Shown one piece after another: positions 18,285 to 27,227 of a stretch of DNA of 64,000 nt. The position numbers were made by a program, and so were the translations under genes. Within the stretch, counting starts at the first letter, position 1. Each line of letters opens with the position of its first letter. The stretch is from Comamonadaceae bacterium M7527. Its GTDB lineage: Bacteria; Pseudomonadota; Gammaproteobacteria; Burkholderiales; Burkholderiaceae_C. The notes below the pieces were generated by a model that worked only from the letters and a program-made list of their open reading frames with translations, searched no databases and was not told the origin of the DNA. The stretch spans positions 248,001-312,000 of the forward strand of contig CP087990.1 of NCBI GenBank assembly GCA_021044545.1, in the 5' to 3' direction.

Positions 18285-19586
18285 ATGACAACACACCTGA
18301 GTTTGCTCAACCCCGGCGTTGCCAAACGCGAAGTGTTTGGCTGGGCCATGTATGACTTTGCCAACTCTGGCTTTACCACGGTGGTGATTACGGCGGTGTT
18401 TGCAGCCTACTTTGTAGGCGGCGTGGCTGGTGGCGCTGCGTGGGGTCCGCTGCTGTGGACCAGTACCTTGGCCTTGTCCTATGCCATTGTCATGTTTTCC
18501 ATGCCTGCGTTGGGTGCGTGGGCAGACTTGCGTGGTGCGAAAAAACGTTTGTTGGCCATGGTGACCACGCTTTGTGTGGTGAGCACTTGTGCGCTGGCGT
18601 TTGTGCAGCCCGGTGACTTGTTGCTCGCTTGTGTGCTGGTGGTGGTGGCCAATACAGCTTACAGCTGGGGTGAGTCCACGTCTTATGCATTTTTGCCTGA
18701 GCTGGCCACTGCAAAAGGCATGGGCCGCGTGAGTGGCTGGGGTTGGGGTCTTGGTTATGCCGGCGGTATGCTGACCCTTGGTGTGTGTCTGGCCTATGTC
18801 TTGCAAGCGCAGGCCAACGATGAGCCCGCAGCCAGCTTTGTGCCCGTTACCATGGTGATCACAGCGGTGATGTACGGCGCCGCCGCACTGGTGACCTTTG
18901 CCTTGCTCAAAGAGCGCAGCACTGGGCAACCGTCATCTACACACAATGCTGGCCTGCGCGCTTGCATTGGGCAACTCAGGCGCACGTGGCAACAAGCCAA
19001 ACACTTTGCAGACTTCAAATGGCTGCTGCTGTGTACCGTGTTGTACCAAGCCGGAGTGGCGGTAGCGATTACCCTGGCAGCTATTTACGCTGAGCAAGTG
19101 ATTGGCTTTCAGCCGTCCGAGACCATGGTGCTGATATTTGTATTAAACATTGCGGCCATGTTGGGAGCCCTGGGTTTTGGTTATTTGCAAGACGCCATTG
19201 GTCATAAACGTGCGCTGGCCATCACCCTGGTGGGGTGGACAGTTACTTGTTTTATTGCTGCGGCCACAACAGACAAGGCCAGCTTTTGGTGGGCTGCTGG
19301 CTTGGCCGGCGTGTGCATGGGCTCTAGCCAGTCGTGTGGGCGCGCCATGGCAGGCTTGTTTGCGCCGCTGCAGCAGTTGGGTGAGTTTTACGGACTGTGG
19401 TCGTTTGCCATGCGCCTGGCTGCCATTGTTGGGCCTGTGATGTATGGACTCATCACATGGGCCCTGGATGGCAACCAGCGCGTGGCTATTGCTGCTACAG
19501 GGTTGTTGTTCATGGCGGCGTTGTTTGCACTAAGACCCATTGATGTGGCAAGAGGGCAGGCTGCGGCACAACGGGTCAGCACATAG
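18285..19586 (+). CDS. MFS transporter, UMF1 (Atg22-like) family
   Basis: A 12-helix major facilitator of 433 residues. I start it at ATG 18285 (MTTHLSLLN), because the upstream open frame overlaps rluE in antisense. The N-terminal VFGWAMYDFANSGFTTVVITAVFAAYF is characteristic of the UMF1 group related to yeast vacuolar Atg22. Further on are WGESTSYAFLPELA and FLPEL-type loops and a late QSCGRAMAGLFAP. The substrate is unknown; amino acid efflux is suggested only by the Atg22 relation. Confidence 0.82.
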   Translation: MTTHLSLLNPGVAKREVFGWAMYDFANSGFTTVVITAVFAAYFVGGVAGGAAWGPLLWTSTLALSYAIVMFSMPALGAWADLRGAKKRLLAMVTTLCVVSTCALAFVQPGDLLLACVLVVVANTAYSWGESTSYAFLPELATAKGMGRVSGWGWGLGYAGGMLTLGVCLAYVLQAQANDEPAASFVPVTMVITAVMYGAAALVTFALLKERSTGQPSSTHNAGLRACIGQLRRTWQQAKHFADFKWLLLCTVLYQAGVAVAITLAAIYAEQVIGFQPSETMVLIFVLNIAAMLGALGFGYLQDAIGHKRALAITLVGWTVTCFIAAATTDKASFWWAAGLAGVCMGSSQSCGRAMAGLFAPLQQLGEFYGLWSFAMRLAAIVGPVMYGLITWALDGNQRVAIAATGLLFMAALFALRPIDVARGQAAAQRVST

Positions 19587-19621
19587 CGTTGCCGGCGCGG
19601 TGTCGGCAGTCATTGGGGGCT

Positions 19622-21181
19622 TTAGCCCGCCTTCACCGCAATATGTTTGAACTCGCCTGTTGCAATGCGCTGCTGCCATTGTGCCGGGCCAGTGATGTGG
19701 GCGCTGGTGCCGCCCGCGTCTACTGCCACAGTCACTGGCATGTCTACCACGTCAAATTCGTAAATAGCCTCCATGCCCAAGTCTTCAAATGCCACCACTT
19801 TGGCTTTCTTGATGGCTTTGGACACCAGGTAAGCGGCGCCGCCCACGGCCATGAGGTAGGCGCTTTTGTGGTTTTTAATGGCCTCGATAGCCACCGGGCC
19901 GCGCTCGGCCTTACCCACCATGGCGATGAGGCCAGTTTGCTCCAGCATCATGTTGGTGAACTTGTCCATGCGCGTTGCGGTGGTGGGGCCTGCAGGACCT
20001 ACCGCCTCGTCGCCGACTGGGTCAACAGGGCCGACGTAGTAAATGATGCGGTTGGTGAAGTCCACGGGCAAAGGCTGGCCTTGGGCCAGCATGTCTTGTA
20101 TGCGCTTGTGCGCGGCGTCGCGCCCGGTGAGCATCTTGCCGTTTAGCAACAGGGTTTGGCCTGGTTTCCATGCAGCCACTTGTTCTTTGGTCAGTGTGTT
20201 GAGGTCAACGCGTTGGCTTTTGGTAGTGTCTGGTACCCAGTTCACTTTAGGCCATGTGTCCAGGCTGGGTGGTGTGAGGTACACCGGGCCTGTGCCGTCC
20301 ATGACGAAGTGGGCGTGGCGCGTGGCCGCACAGTTGGGGATCATGGCCACGGGTTTACTGGCCGCGTGCGTAGGGTACATGTTGATTTTGATGTCCAGCA
20401 CGGTGGTCAAGCCGCCCAAGCCTTGGGCGCCAATGCCCAAGGCATTGACCTTGTCAAACAACTCCAAGCGCAGCTCTTCGGTGGGCGTTAGCGCAGTGCC
20501 CTTGGACGACTTGGCTTGCAGCTCGTACATGTCCAGGTCGTCCATCAAAGACTCCTTGGCCAACAACATGGCTTTTTCTGCCGTACCCCCTATACCTATA
20601 CCCAGCATGCCGGGTGGGCACCAGCCAGCGCCCATGAGCGGCACAGTTTTAAGCACCCAGTCCACCAATGAGTCGCTGGGGTTGAGCATGACGAACTTTG
20701 TTTTGTTTTCACTGCCGCCGCCCTTGGCCGCTACGGTGACGTCCAGTTTGTTGCCTGGCACCATTTGCACGTTGATTACGGCAGGGGTGTTGTCTTTGGT
20801 GTTTTTGCGGGCAAAGTGCGGGTCGGCCACCACGCTCGCGCGCAGGCGGTTTTCGGCCAAGTTGTAGCCACGGCGCACGCCTTCGTTGACGGCGGCTTCC
20901 AAGTCGCCGTCGAAGCCTTCAAAGCGCACGTCCATGCCGATTTTTAGAAATACATTGACTATGCCTGTGTCCTGGCAAATAGGGCGCTTACCTGTGGCAC
21001 TCATGTAGCTGTTGGTGAGAATTTGTGCCATGGCGTCTTTGGCCGCAGCCGACTGCTCTTGCTCGTAGGCACGAGCGAGGTGGGCAATATAGTCAGCAGG
21101 GTGGTAGTAGCTGATGTATTGCAGGGCAGCTGCAACAGATTCAATGAGGTCGTCGCGCTTGATGGTGGCTGTGGTGGTCAT
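19622..21181 (-). CDS. fumA: Fumarate hydratase, class I (iron-sulfur)
   Basis: An oxygen-sensitive [4Fe-4S] fumarase that converts fumarate to malate in the TCA cycle. The 519 residues hold both the N- and C-terminal domains in one chain, as in FumA/FumB. Cluster ligands are C69 (RPICQDTG), the Cys in GAGWCPPGMLGIGIGGT and that in IPNCAATRHAHF. The C-terminal domain has GRDAAHKRIQDML and GPAGPTTATRMDKF. It is divergent from acs across a 158-base spacer. The symbol follows the E. coli class I enzyme and is not meant to separate FumA from FumB. Confidence 0.92.
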   Translation of the reverse strand: MTTTATIKRDDLIESVAAALQYISYYHPADYIAHLARAYEQEQSAAAKDAMAQILTNSYMSATGKRPICQDTGIVNVFLKIGMDVRFEGFDGDLEAAVNEGVRRGYNLAENRLRASVVADPHFARKNTKDNTPAVINVQMVPGNKLDVTVAAKGGGSENKTKFVMLNPSDSLVDWVLKTVPLMGAGWCPPGMLGIGIGGTAEKAMLLAKESLMDDLDMYELQAKSSKGTALTPTEELRLELFDKVNALGIGAQGLGGLTTVLDIKINMYPTHAASKPVAMIPNCAATRHAHFVMDGTGPVYLTPPSLDTWPKVNWVPDTTKSQRVDLNTLTKEQVAAWKPGQTLLLNGKMLTGRDAAHKRIQDMLAQGQPLPVDFTNRIIYYVGPVDPVGDEAVGPAGPTTATRMDKFTNMMLEQTGLIAMVGKAERGPVAIEAIKNHKSAYLMAVGGAAYLVSKAIKKAKVVAFEDLGMEAIYEFDVVDMPVTVAVDAGGTSAHITGPAQWQQRIATGEFKHIAVKAG

Positions 21182-21339
21182 AAGTGGCCTTGAAAAAAAT
21201 GCTTTGTGTGATTGTAGGCGGGCATATTTCCGAACCGGTACACATTTTGTGTAAGTGGCTCGTAAGAGCGTGGCCCCACAGTGCAGTGCAAAGTACAGCG
21301 TGTTAGCTTCTGTCCAAACAATTCGTAAGGAGACCGTTT

Positions 21340-23339
21340 ATGTCAGCCACACCATCTAACAACATCGAGTCCACATTGGTTGAAAATCGTGTGTTTGAGC
21401 CCAGCAGTGCCATGGTGACCGCGGCCAACGTGGGTGGCATGAACGCCTACAACGCGCTGTGTAAAGAGGCTGCCGATGATTTTGAGGGTTTTTGGGGGGC
21501 GCGCGCCAAGCAGCACCTGAGCTGGTCCAAACCATTTACCAAGGTGCTGGACGAGTCCAACGCGCCGTTTTACAAGTGGTTTGACGATGGCGAACTGAAC
21601 GCCTCGGCCAACTGCCTTGACCGCCACATGGGCACGCCCACTGAAAACAAAACCGCCATCATTTTCGAGGCCGATGGCGGTGAAGTGACCAAGGTCACTT
21701 ACAAGGAGCTGCTGGCACGCGTGTCCAGGTTTGCCAACGTGCTCAAGTCGCAAGGCGTTAAGCGCGGCGATTGTGTGGTCATCTACATGCCCATGACCAT
21801 TGAGGGCGTGGTGGCCATGCAGGCCTGTGCGCGCATAGGTGCGACGCACTCTGTGGTGTTTGGTGGCTTTTCTGCCAAGGCCTTGCAAGAGCGCGTGATC
21901 GACATTGGTGCTGTGGCCATTGTGACGGCCAATTACCAAATGCGCGGTGGTAAGGAACTGCCACTCAAGAGTATTGTTGATGAAGCCATGGCCATGGGCG
22001 GCTGTGAAGCGGTCAAGGCCATCATCGTGTACCAGCGTACGCAAACCGCTGTCAACATGGTGGCCGGGCGTGACCACTACATGCACGAGCTGGAAGCTGG
22101 CCAAAGTGACCAGTGCGCTCCCGAGATGGTGAATGCAGAGCACCCACTGTTTGTGCTGTACACCTCAGGCTCAACTGGCAAACCCAAAGGCGTGCAACAC
22201 GCCACTGGCGGCTACGTGCTGTGGGCCAAGATGACCATGGAGTGGACCTTTGACCTCAAAGACACTGACGTCTTTTGGTGTACCGCCGACATTGGTTGGA
22301 TCACTGGACACACCTATGTGGCCTACGGCCCATTGGCAGCAGGTGCCACGCAAATCGTATTTGAAGGCGTGCCCACATTCCCCAATGCAGGCCGTTTCTG
22401 GGAAATGATCGAGCGCCATAAGTGTTCCATTTTTTACACCGCCCCCACGGCCATTCGATCTCTCATCAAGGCATCGGACAGCGACGACAAGGTGCACCCC
22501 AAAAACTGGGACTTGTCCAGCTGCGCATCATGGGTTCAGTCGGTGAGCCCATTAACCCGGAAGCCTGGATGTGGTATCACCGCCATGTAGGTGGTGAGCG
22601 CTGCCCCATCGTGGATACCTTCTGGCAAACCGAGACCGGCGGCCACATGATTACGCCGCTGCCGGGTGCCACGCCTTTGGTGCCAGGTTCTTGCACCTTG
22701 CCGCTGCCGGGCATCATGGCGGCTATTGTTGACGAAACTGGCAACGACTTGCCCAATGGTGCGGGTGGCATGTTGGTGGTCAAGCGTCCATGGCCGTCCA
22801 TGATTCGCAACATCTGGAACGATCCAGAGCGTTTCAAGAAAGCCTATTTCCCTGAAGAGCTGGGTGGCACCATTTACTTGGCTGGTGACGGTGCTGTGCG
22901 CAGTGAGGACCGTGGCTACTTCCGCATTACCGGTCGCATTGACGACGTGTTAAACGTGTCTGGTCACCGCATGGGCACCATGGAGATTGAGTCTGCCCTG
23001 GTCGCCAAAACCGACTTGGTAGCCGAAGCCGCTGTGGTGGGGCGTCCTGATGACTTGACGGGTGAGGCGATTGTTGCTTTTGTGGTGCTGAAAGGTGAGC
23101 GTCCAAAAGGCGAAGAGGCGCAACGTATCGCCGCAATTTTGCGCGATTGGGTGGGTAAAGAAATCGGTCCTATTGCCAAGCCCAAAGAGGTGCGGTTTGG
23201 TGACAACTTGCCCAAGACCCGCTCAGGCAAAATCATGCGGCGTTTATTGCGTAACCTGGCCAAAGGTGAGGCCATTACGCAAGACACCAGCACTCTTGAA
23301 AACCCAGCCATTTTGGAGCAGTTGGCCAAGCCCCTGTAA
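21340..23339 (+). CDS. acs: Acetyl-CoA synthetase (AMP-forming), frame broken once
   Basis: Acs activates acetate to acetyl-CoA through acetyl-AMP. An AAGGAGAC ribosome site precedes ATG 21340. Motifs are the P-loop YTSGSTGKPKGVQHATGGY, WQTETGGH, GRIDDVLNVSGHR and the C-terminal PKTRSGKIMRR, whose lysine is the known acetylation site in the family. The frame breaks at 22520-22522: DLSS should be followed by LRIMGSVGEPINPE, which needs one extra C (AGCCTG instead of AGCTG). With that base the protein is about 666 residues, slightly above the usual 650. A strong terminator follows the gene. Confidence 0.92.
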
Positions 23340-23353
23340 GGCTTGCCAGCCAT

Positions 23354-23381
23354 AAAAAAAGCCCGCATTTGCGGGCTTTTT
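23354..23381. terminator. Bidirectional terminator between acs and cytochrome c
   Basis: Stem GCCCGC-ATTT-GCGGGC is flanked by A7 on the left and T5 on the right. It can end acs transcription on the plus strand and cytochrome c transcription on the minus strand. Confidence 0.9.
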
Positions 23382-23400
23382 GCTGTCTGGACGCTGCGCC

Positions 23401-23706
23401 TTATTTGGTAGACAAAATCCAAGCAGCCAGTGTCTTGGCTTCTGCAGCAGACACCTGTGGGTTGGCGGGCATTGGGATGGCACCCCATACGCCTGATCCG
23501 CCCTTCATGATCTTGGTGGCCAGCTTGTCAGCGGCGGCGGCATCACCAGCGTACTTCTCGGCAACAGCCTTGTAAGACGGACCTACGAGTTTTTTGTCAA
23601 CTGCGTGGCAGGCCATACAGTTTTTGGACTTGGCCAAGGCCATGTCGGCCATGGCGGGGGCTGCCAACATGGTGGTGGCTGCGATTGCGATGAGAATGCG
23701 TTTCAT
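23401..23706 (-). CDS. Class I cytochrome c (c551/c552 type), periplasmic
   Basis: A small monoheme c-type cytochrome. A Sec signal peptide (MKRILIAIAATTMLAAPAMA) is followed by the heme motif CMACH, and the axial methionine lies in AIPMPANPQV, as in cytochrome c551/c552. The mature chain is about 82 residues. I prefer the start at 23706 because the GAAAGG ribosome site lies ten bases upstream of it; an in-frame ATG at 23715 is also possible. It probably shuttles electrons between the bc1 complex and terminal oxidases or other periplasmic enzymes. Confidence 0.9.
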   Translation of the reverse strand: MKRILIAIAATTMLAAPAMADMALAKSKNCMACHAVDKKLVGPSYKAVAEKYAGDAAAADKLATKIMKGGSGVWGAIPMPANPQVSAAEAKTLAAWILSTK

Positions 23707-23806
23707 GGACTTCATACCTTTCAGTGAATGGTCAGATCAAGAGTTTGACACACAAGCCACTGCTTTTACCGACCTTGTGCTGAAAGGCCACAGTGGTTGA
23801 TAGACT

Positions 23807-25501
23807 TTAAAAATTATCCAGAACAGCCCCTTTACTGGCGCTGGAGGCGTTGAAGGCAAATTTGGCTTGCACGCCGCGTGTGTAGCGTGGCGCCGGTGCA
23901 GTCCAGTTGGCGCGGCGTTTGGCCAGCTCGTCGTCGCTGACGTGCATTTCAAGCTTCAGGTCTATGGCGTCTATGGTGATGCTGTCGCCCTCTTGTACCA
24001 GCGCAATGTTGCCACCAGCGGCTGCCTCTGGCGCCACGTGGCCTACGACCATGCCCCAGGTGCCGCCAGAAAAGCGGCCATCGGTGATGAGGCCTACAGA
24101 CTCTCCCAAACCAGCACCAATCAGCGCACCCGTGGGGGCCAGCATTTCAGGCATGCCAGGGCCGCCTTTGGGACCCAGGTAGCGCAGCACCATCACGTCG
24201 CCAGCCTTGATGTTGCCGGCCAAAATGGCTTCCAGGGCAGACTGCTCGTCGTCGAATACGCGCGCAGGGCCTGTGATAGTGGGGTTTTTGAGACCGGTAA
24301 TTTTGGCCACAGCGCCCTCGGGGGAGAGGTTGCCCTTGAGAATGGCCAGGTGGCCTTGCTTGTACATGGCGTTTTCAATGGTGTGAATCACGCCTTGCTC
24401 GGCTGGTGCATCTGGTACGTCTTTGAGTACCTCGGCAATGGTTTGTCCGGTGATGGTGATGCAGTCTCCGTGCAGCAAGCCTGCATTGAGCAGAATCTTC
24501 ATGACTTGCGGGATGCCACCGGCCTTGTGCAGATCAACAGCCAATGCTTTACCGCTTGGCTTTAAGTCGCATAACACGGGTGTGCGCTGGCGCACGCGCT
24601 CAAAGTCATCAATGCTCCACTCCACGCCTGCGGTGTGTGCAATGGCCAGGAAGTGCAGCACGGCGTTGGTTGAGCCACCAGTGGCCATGATGACGGCCAC
24701 GGCGTTTTCAATCGACTTGCGCGTCACGATGTCGCGTGGCTTGATGTCTTTTTTTACTGCTTCTACCAACACGCGGGCAGACTCTTTGGCCGACTCGACC
24801 TTTTCGTCGTGCACGTTGGCCATGGTTGACGAGTAAGGCAGTGAAATGCCCAAAGCCTCAAACGCCGATGACATGGTGTTGGCCGTGTACATGCCTCCGC
24901 ATGATCCTGTGCCTGGGATGGCGCGCTTTTCGATTTCTTCCAGGTCTTGGTCGCTGAGCTTGCCTGCGGCGTTTTCTCCCACCGCCTCAAATACGCTCAC
25001 GATGTTGAGGTCCTGGCCTTTGTAGCGTCCTGGAAGAATGGTGCCACCATAGACGTAAATCGCTGGCACGTTGGCCCGAAGCATGCCCATGAGGCCGCCA
25101 GGCATGTTTTTGTCACAGCCGCCTACAACAAGCACGCCGTCCATCCACTGGCCTTGCACGCATGTCTCCACGCAATCAGAGATGACTTCACGCGAGACCA
25201 ACGAGTACTTCATGCCTTCTGTGCCCATGGCCATGCCGTCAGAAATTGTCGGCGTGCCAAAAATTTGTGCGTTGCCGCCTGCAGCCTCAATGCCGTCAAC
25301 GGCGGCATCAGCCAACTTTTGCAAGCCACTGTTACAAGGCGTGATGGTGGAGTGGCCGTTGGCCACGCCAATCATGGGCTTTTTAAAGTCACCCGCTTCG
25401 TAGCCCAGTGCGTAGTACATGGAGCGGTTGGGGGCGCGTGACTTGCCTTCGGTGATGTTGGCTGAGCGGCGGTTGACTTTGATGACTTTTGTCTCTGACA
25501 T
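23807..25501 (-). CDS. ilvD: Dihydroxy-acid dehydratase
   Basis: IlvD dehydrates 2,3-dihydroxy-isovalerate and -methylvalerate in valine and isoleucine synthesis. The iron-sulfur cysteines are seen in TPCNSGLQ, GGCDKNMPGGLMG and GTGSCGGMYTANTM, and the C-terminal GRFSGGTWGMVVGH is present. The start is ATG 25501 (MSETKVIKVNRRSANITEG); the frame is open further but has no family resemblance there. The length is 564 residues. It is divergent from lgt across 105 bases. Confidence 0.95.
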   Translation of the reverse strand: MSETKVIKVNRRSANITEGKSRAPNRSMYYALGYEAGDFKKPMIGVANGHSTITPCNSGLQKLADAAVDGIEAAGGNAQIFGTPTISDGMAMGTEGMKYSLVSREVISDCVETCVQGQWMDGVLVVGGCDKNMPGGLMGMLRANVPAIYVYGGTILPGRYKGQDLNIVSVFEAVGENAAGKLSDQDLEEIEKRAIPGTGSCGGMYTANTMSSAFEALGISLPYSSTMANVHDEKVESAKESARVLVEAVKKDIKPRDIVTRKSIENAVAVIMATGGSTNAVLHFLAIAHTAGVEWSIDDFERVRQRTPVLCDLKPSGKALAVDLHKAGGIPQVMKILLNAGLLHGDCITITGQTIAEVLKDVPDAPAEQGVIHTIENAMYKQGHLAILKGNLSPEGAVAKITGLKNPTITGPARVFDDEQSALEAILAGNIKAGDVMVLRYLGPKGGPGMPEMLAPTGALIGAGLGESVGLITDGRFSGGTWGMVVGHVAPEAAAGGNIALVQEGDSITIDAIDLKLEMHVSDDELAKRRANWTAPAPRYTRGVQAKFAFNASSASKGAVLDNF

Positions 25502-25606
25502 GGTGGCCCTACATTTAGAAGTAAAAGTGGTTGGGGTTGCTTTAACGCTTGGGACCATTTTAGAGGCTTGTGAGTAGCGCCTCGGACTAAGGGCAAAATA
25601 CACTGC

Positions 25607-26416
25607 ATGTTGATACATCCAAACATTGACCCTGTCGCTATCGCCATTGGCCCCTTGGCCATTCACTGGTACGGCCTCACTTATCTGCTGGCTTTTGGCC
25701 TGTTTGTGCTGCTGGGCAGGGCGCGCCTAAACCACCAGCCGTTTTCAACGCAGGCCGATGGCCGCGACTGGCGAACCAACGACGTAGAAGATATGTTGTT
25801 TCTAGGCGTGCTGGGTGTGGTGTTGGGCGGGCGTATTGGCTATTGCCTTTTTTACCAACCAGCTTATTACGCAGCCAACCCACTGGAGGTGTTGGCCGTA
25901 TGGCAGGGCGGTATGAGTTTTCATGGTGGCTTGCTGGGTGTGTTGGCAGCCATGATGTGGTTTGCCTATTCACGCCGTGTGCGATTTTTGCGTGTTACCG
26001 ACTTGATCGCACCGTGCGTGCCAACTGGCCTGGCAGCAGGGCGTTTGGGTAATTTCATCAACGGTGAGCTGTGGGGCCGTGTGAGCGACCCATCGCTGCC
26101 TTGGGGCATGGTATTCAGAGGCGCAGGCGACTTACCACGCCACCCCTCACAAATTTACCAACTGTTGCTGGAAGGCTTGTTGCTATTCGTGGTGCTGTGG
26201 TTGTACGCACGAAGGCCTCGTGCCTTGGGGCAGGTGTCCGCGCTGTTTTTAATGGGCTACGGTGTGCTGCGTTTTATTGCCGAGTACTTCAGAGAACCAG
26301 ACGCGCATTTAGGCCTTCTTGATTTAGGACTGAGCATGGGGCAGTGGCTTTGCGTGCCTATGGTGTTGGGCGGTGCGTTGCTGATGGTGTGGGCCAGCAA
26401 GAAAAACTTGCCTTGA
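25607..26416 (+). CDS. lgt: Prolipoprotein diacylglyceryl transferase
   Basis: Lgt moves diacylglycerol from phosphatidylglycerol to the lipobox cysteine of prolipoproteins in the inner membrane. The 269-residue protein has about seven helices. The Lgt signature GRLGNFINGELWGR lies near residues 145-158, and HGGLLGV-type sequence (SFHGGLLGV) near residue 105 carries the conserved histidine. Its stop is one base before the start of the next gene, so the crotonase and copper ATPase genes probably follow in the same transcript. Confidence 0.95.
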   Translation: MLIHPNIDPVAIAIGPLAIHWYGLTYLLAFGLFVLLGRARLNHQPFSTQADGRDWRTNDVEDMLFLGVLGVVLGGRIGYCLFYQPAYYAANPLEVLAVWQGGMSFHGGLLGVLAAMMWFAYSRRVRFLRVTDLIAPCVPTGLAAGRLGNFINGELWGRVSDPSLPWGMVFRGAGDLPRHPSQIYQLLLEGLLLFVVLWLYARRPRALGQVSALFLMGYGVLRFIAEYFREPDAHLGLLDLGLSMGQWLCVPMVLGGALLMVWASKKNLP

Positions 26417-26417
26417 C

Positions 26418-27224
26418 ATGAACACGGCTTCAATCAGCGCCTCTGTGGCTTTAAGCTGGCCCCGGCCTTGGCTGGCGAGGGTCACTATCAGCAACAAGGC
26501 CCGCATGAATGCCATGACTTGCGCCATGTGGGAGCAACTGCCCCCTGTGTTTGAGGCTATCGCCAAGACCCCACAGGCACGCGTGGTAGAGCTGGTGGGC
26601 GACGCTGACGGGCTTTCATTTTGTGCCGGTGGCGATATCAGTGAATACGCCAGCTTCAGGTTCCAAGAAGACACGCTTGCCTACTTTCATGAGCAACAGG
26701 TGTGGCCGGGCTTGCGTGCCATATTGGCCTGTGACTTGCCCGTGGTGGCGCATATCAATGGCACTTGTATGGGCGCAGGCCTGGAGATGGCAAGCTGTGC
26801 AGATATTCGCATTGCCAGTAGTGCGGCGATGTTTGGCGCGCCCATCGCCAAGCTGGGTTTTCCCATGGCACCCAAAGAGGCCGCTGTTGTTGCCCATGCT
26901 GTCGGAGACGCGGTAGTGCGCAACATATTGCTGCAAGCAGCCTCTTACAGTGCCACACAGCTACACCACACCGGTTTTTTGGCGCAGGTGTGTGCTGATG
27001 CAGAGCTGGCTGCTGCGGTAGACAAAGCGGTGCAACGCCTGAGCGCGTTGTCGCCGCAAGCGGCACGGCTCAACAAGAAAGGCCTGCGTGCCTTGTGGCC
27101 GCAGGCGTTGCAGCAGGCTGTGGGTGTGGCGCAGTCAGTCGGCAGTGCGTATGCCTATGCCAACTCTGAGCAGCACCGCGAAGGCATAGCCGCTTTCCTG
27201 GCCAAGCGGCCAGCACAGTTTTAA
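26418..27224 (+). CDS. Enoyl-CoA hydratase/isomerase family protein
   Basis: A crotonase-fold protein of 268 residues. The oxyanion-hole segments are FCAGGDISEYASF near residue 73 and NGTCMGAGLEMASCADIRIAS near residue 113. The position that holds the second catalytic glutamate in true hydratases reads KLGFPMAPKEAAVV rather than the usual ELG..PG.GGTQ, so the reaction may differ. It follows lgt by one base and precedes the copper ATPase by three. The substrate is unknown. Confidence 0.85.
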   Translation: MNTASISASVALSWPRPWLARVTISNKARMNAMTCAMWEQLPPVFEAIAKTPQARVVELVGDADGLSFCAGGDISEYASFRFQEDTLAYFHEQQVWPGLRAILACDLPVVAHINGTCMGAGLEMASCADIRIASSAAMFGAPIAKLGFPMAPKEAAVVAHAVGDAVVRNILLQAASYSATQLHHTGFLAQVCADAELAAAVDKAVQRLSALSPQAARLNKKGLRALWPQALQQAVGVAQSVGSAYAYANSEQHREGIAAFLAKRPAQF

Positions 27225-27227
27225 AAC

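Noticed and set aside
20043..20867. 274-codon open frame antisense to fumarase
   Set aside because: It lies wholly within the fumarase gene, whose cluster cysteines and motifs are intact.
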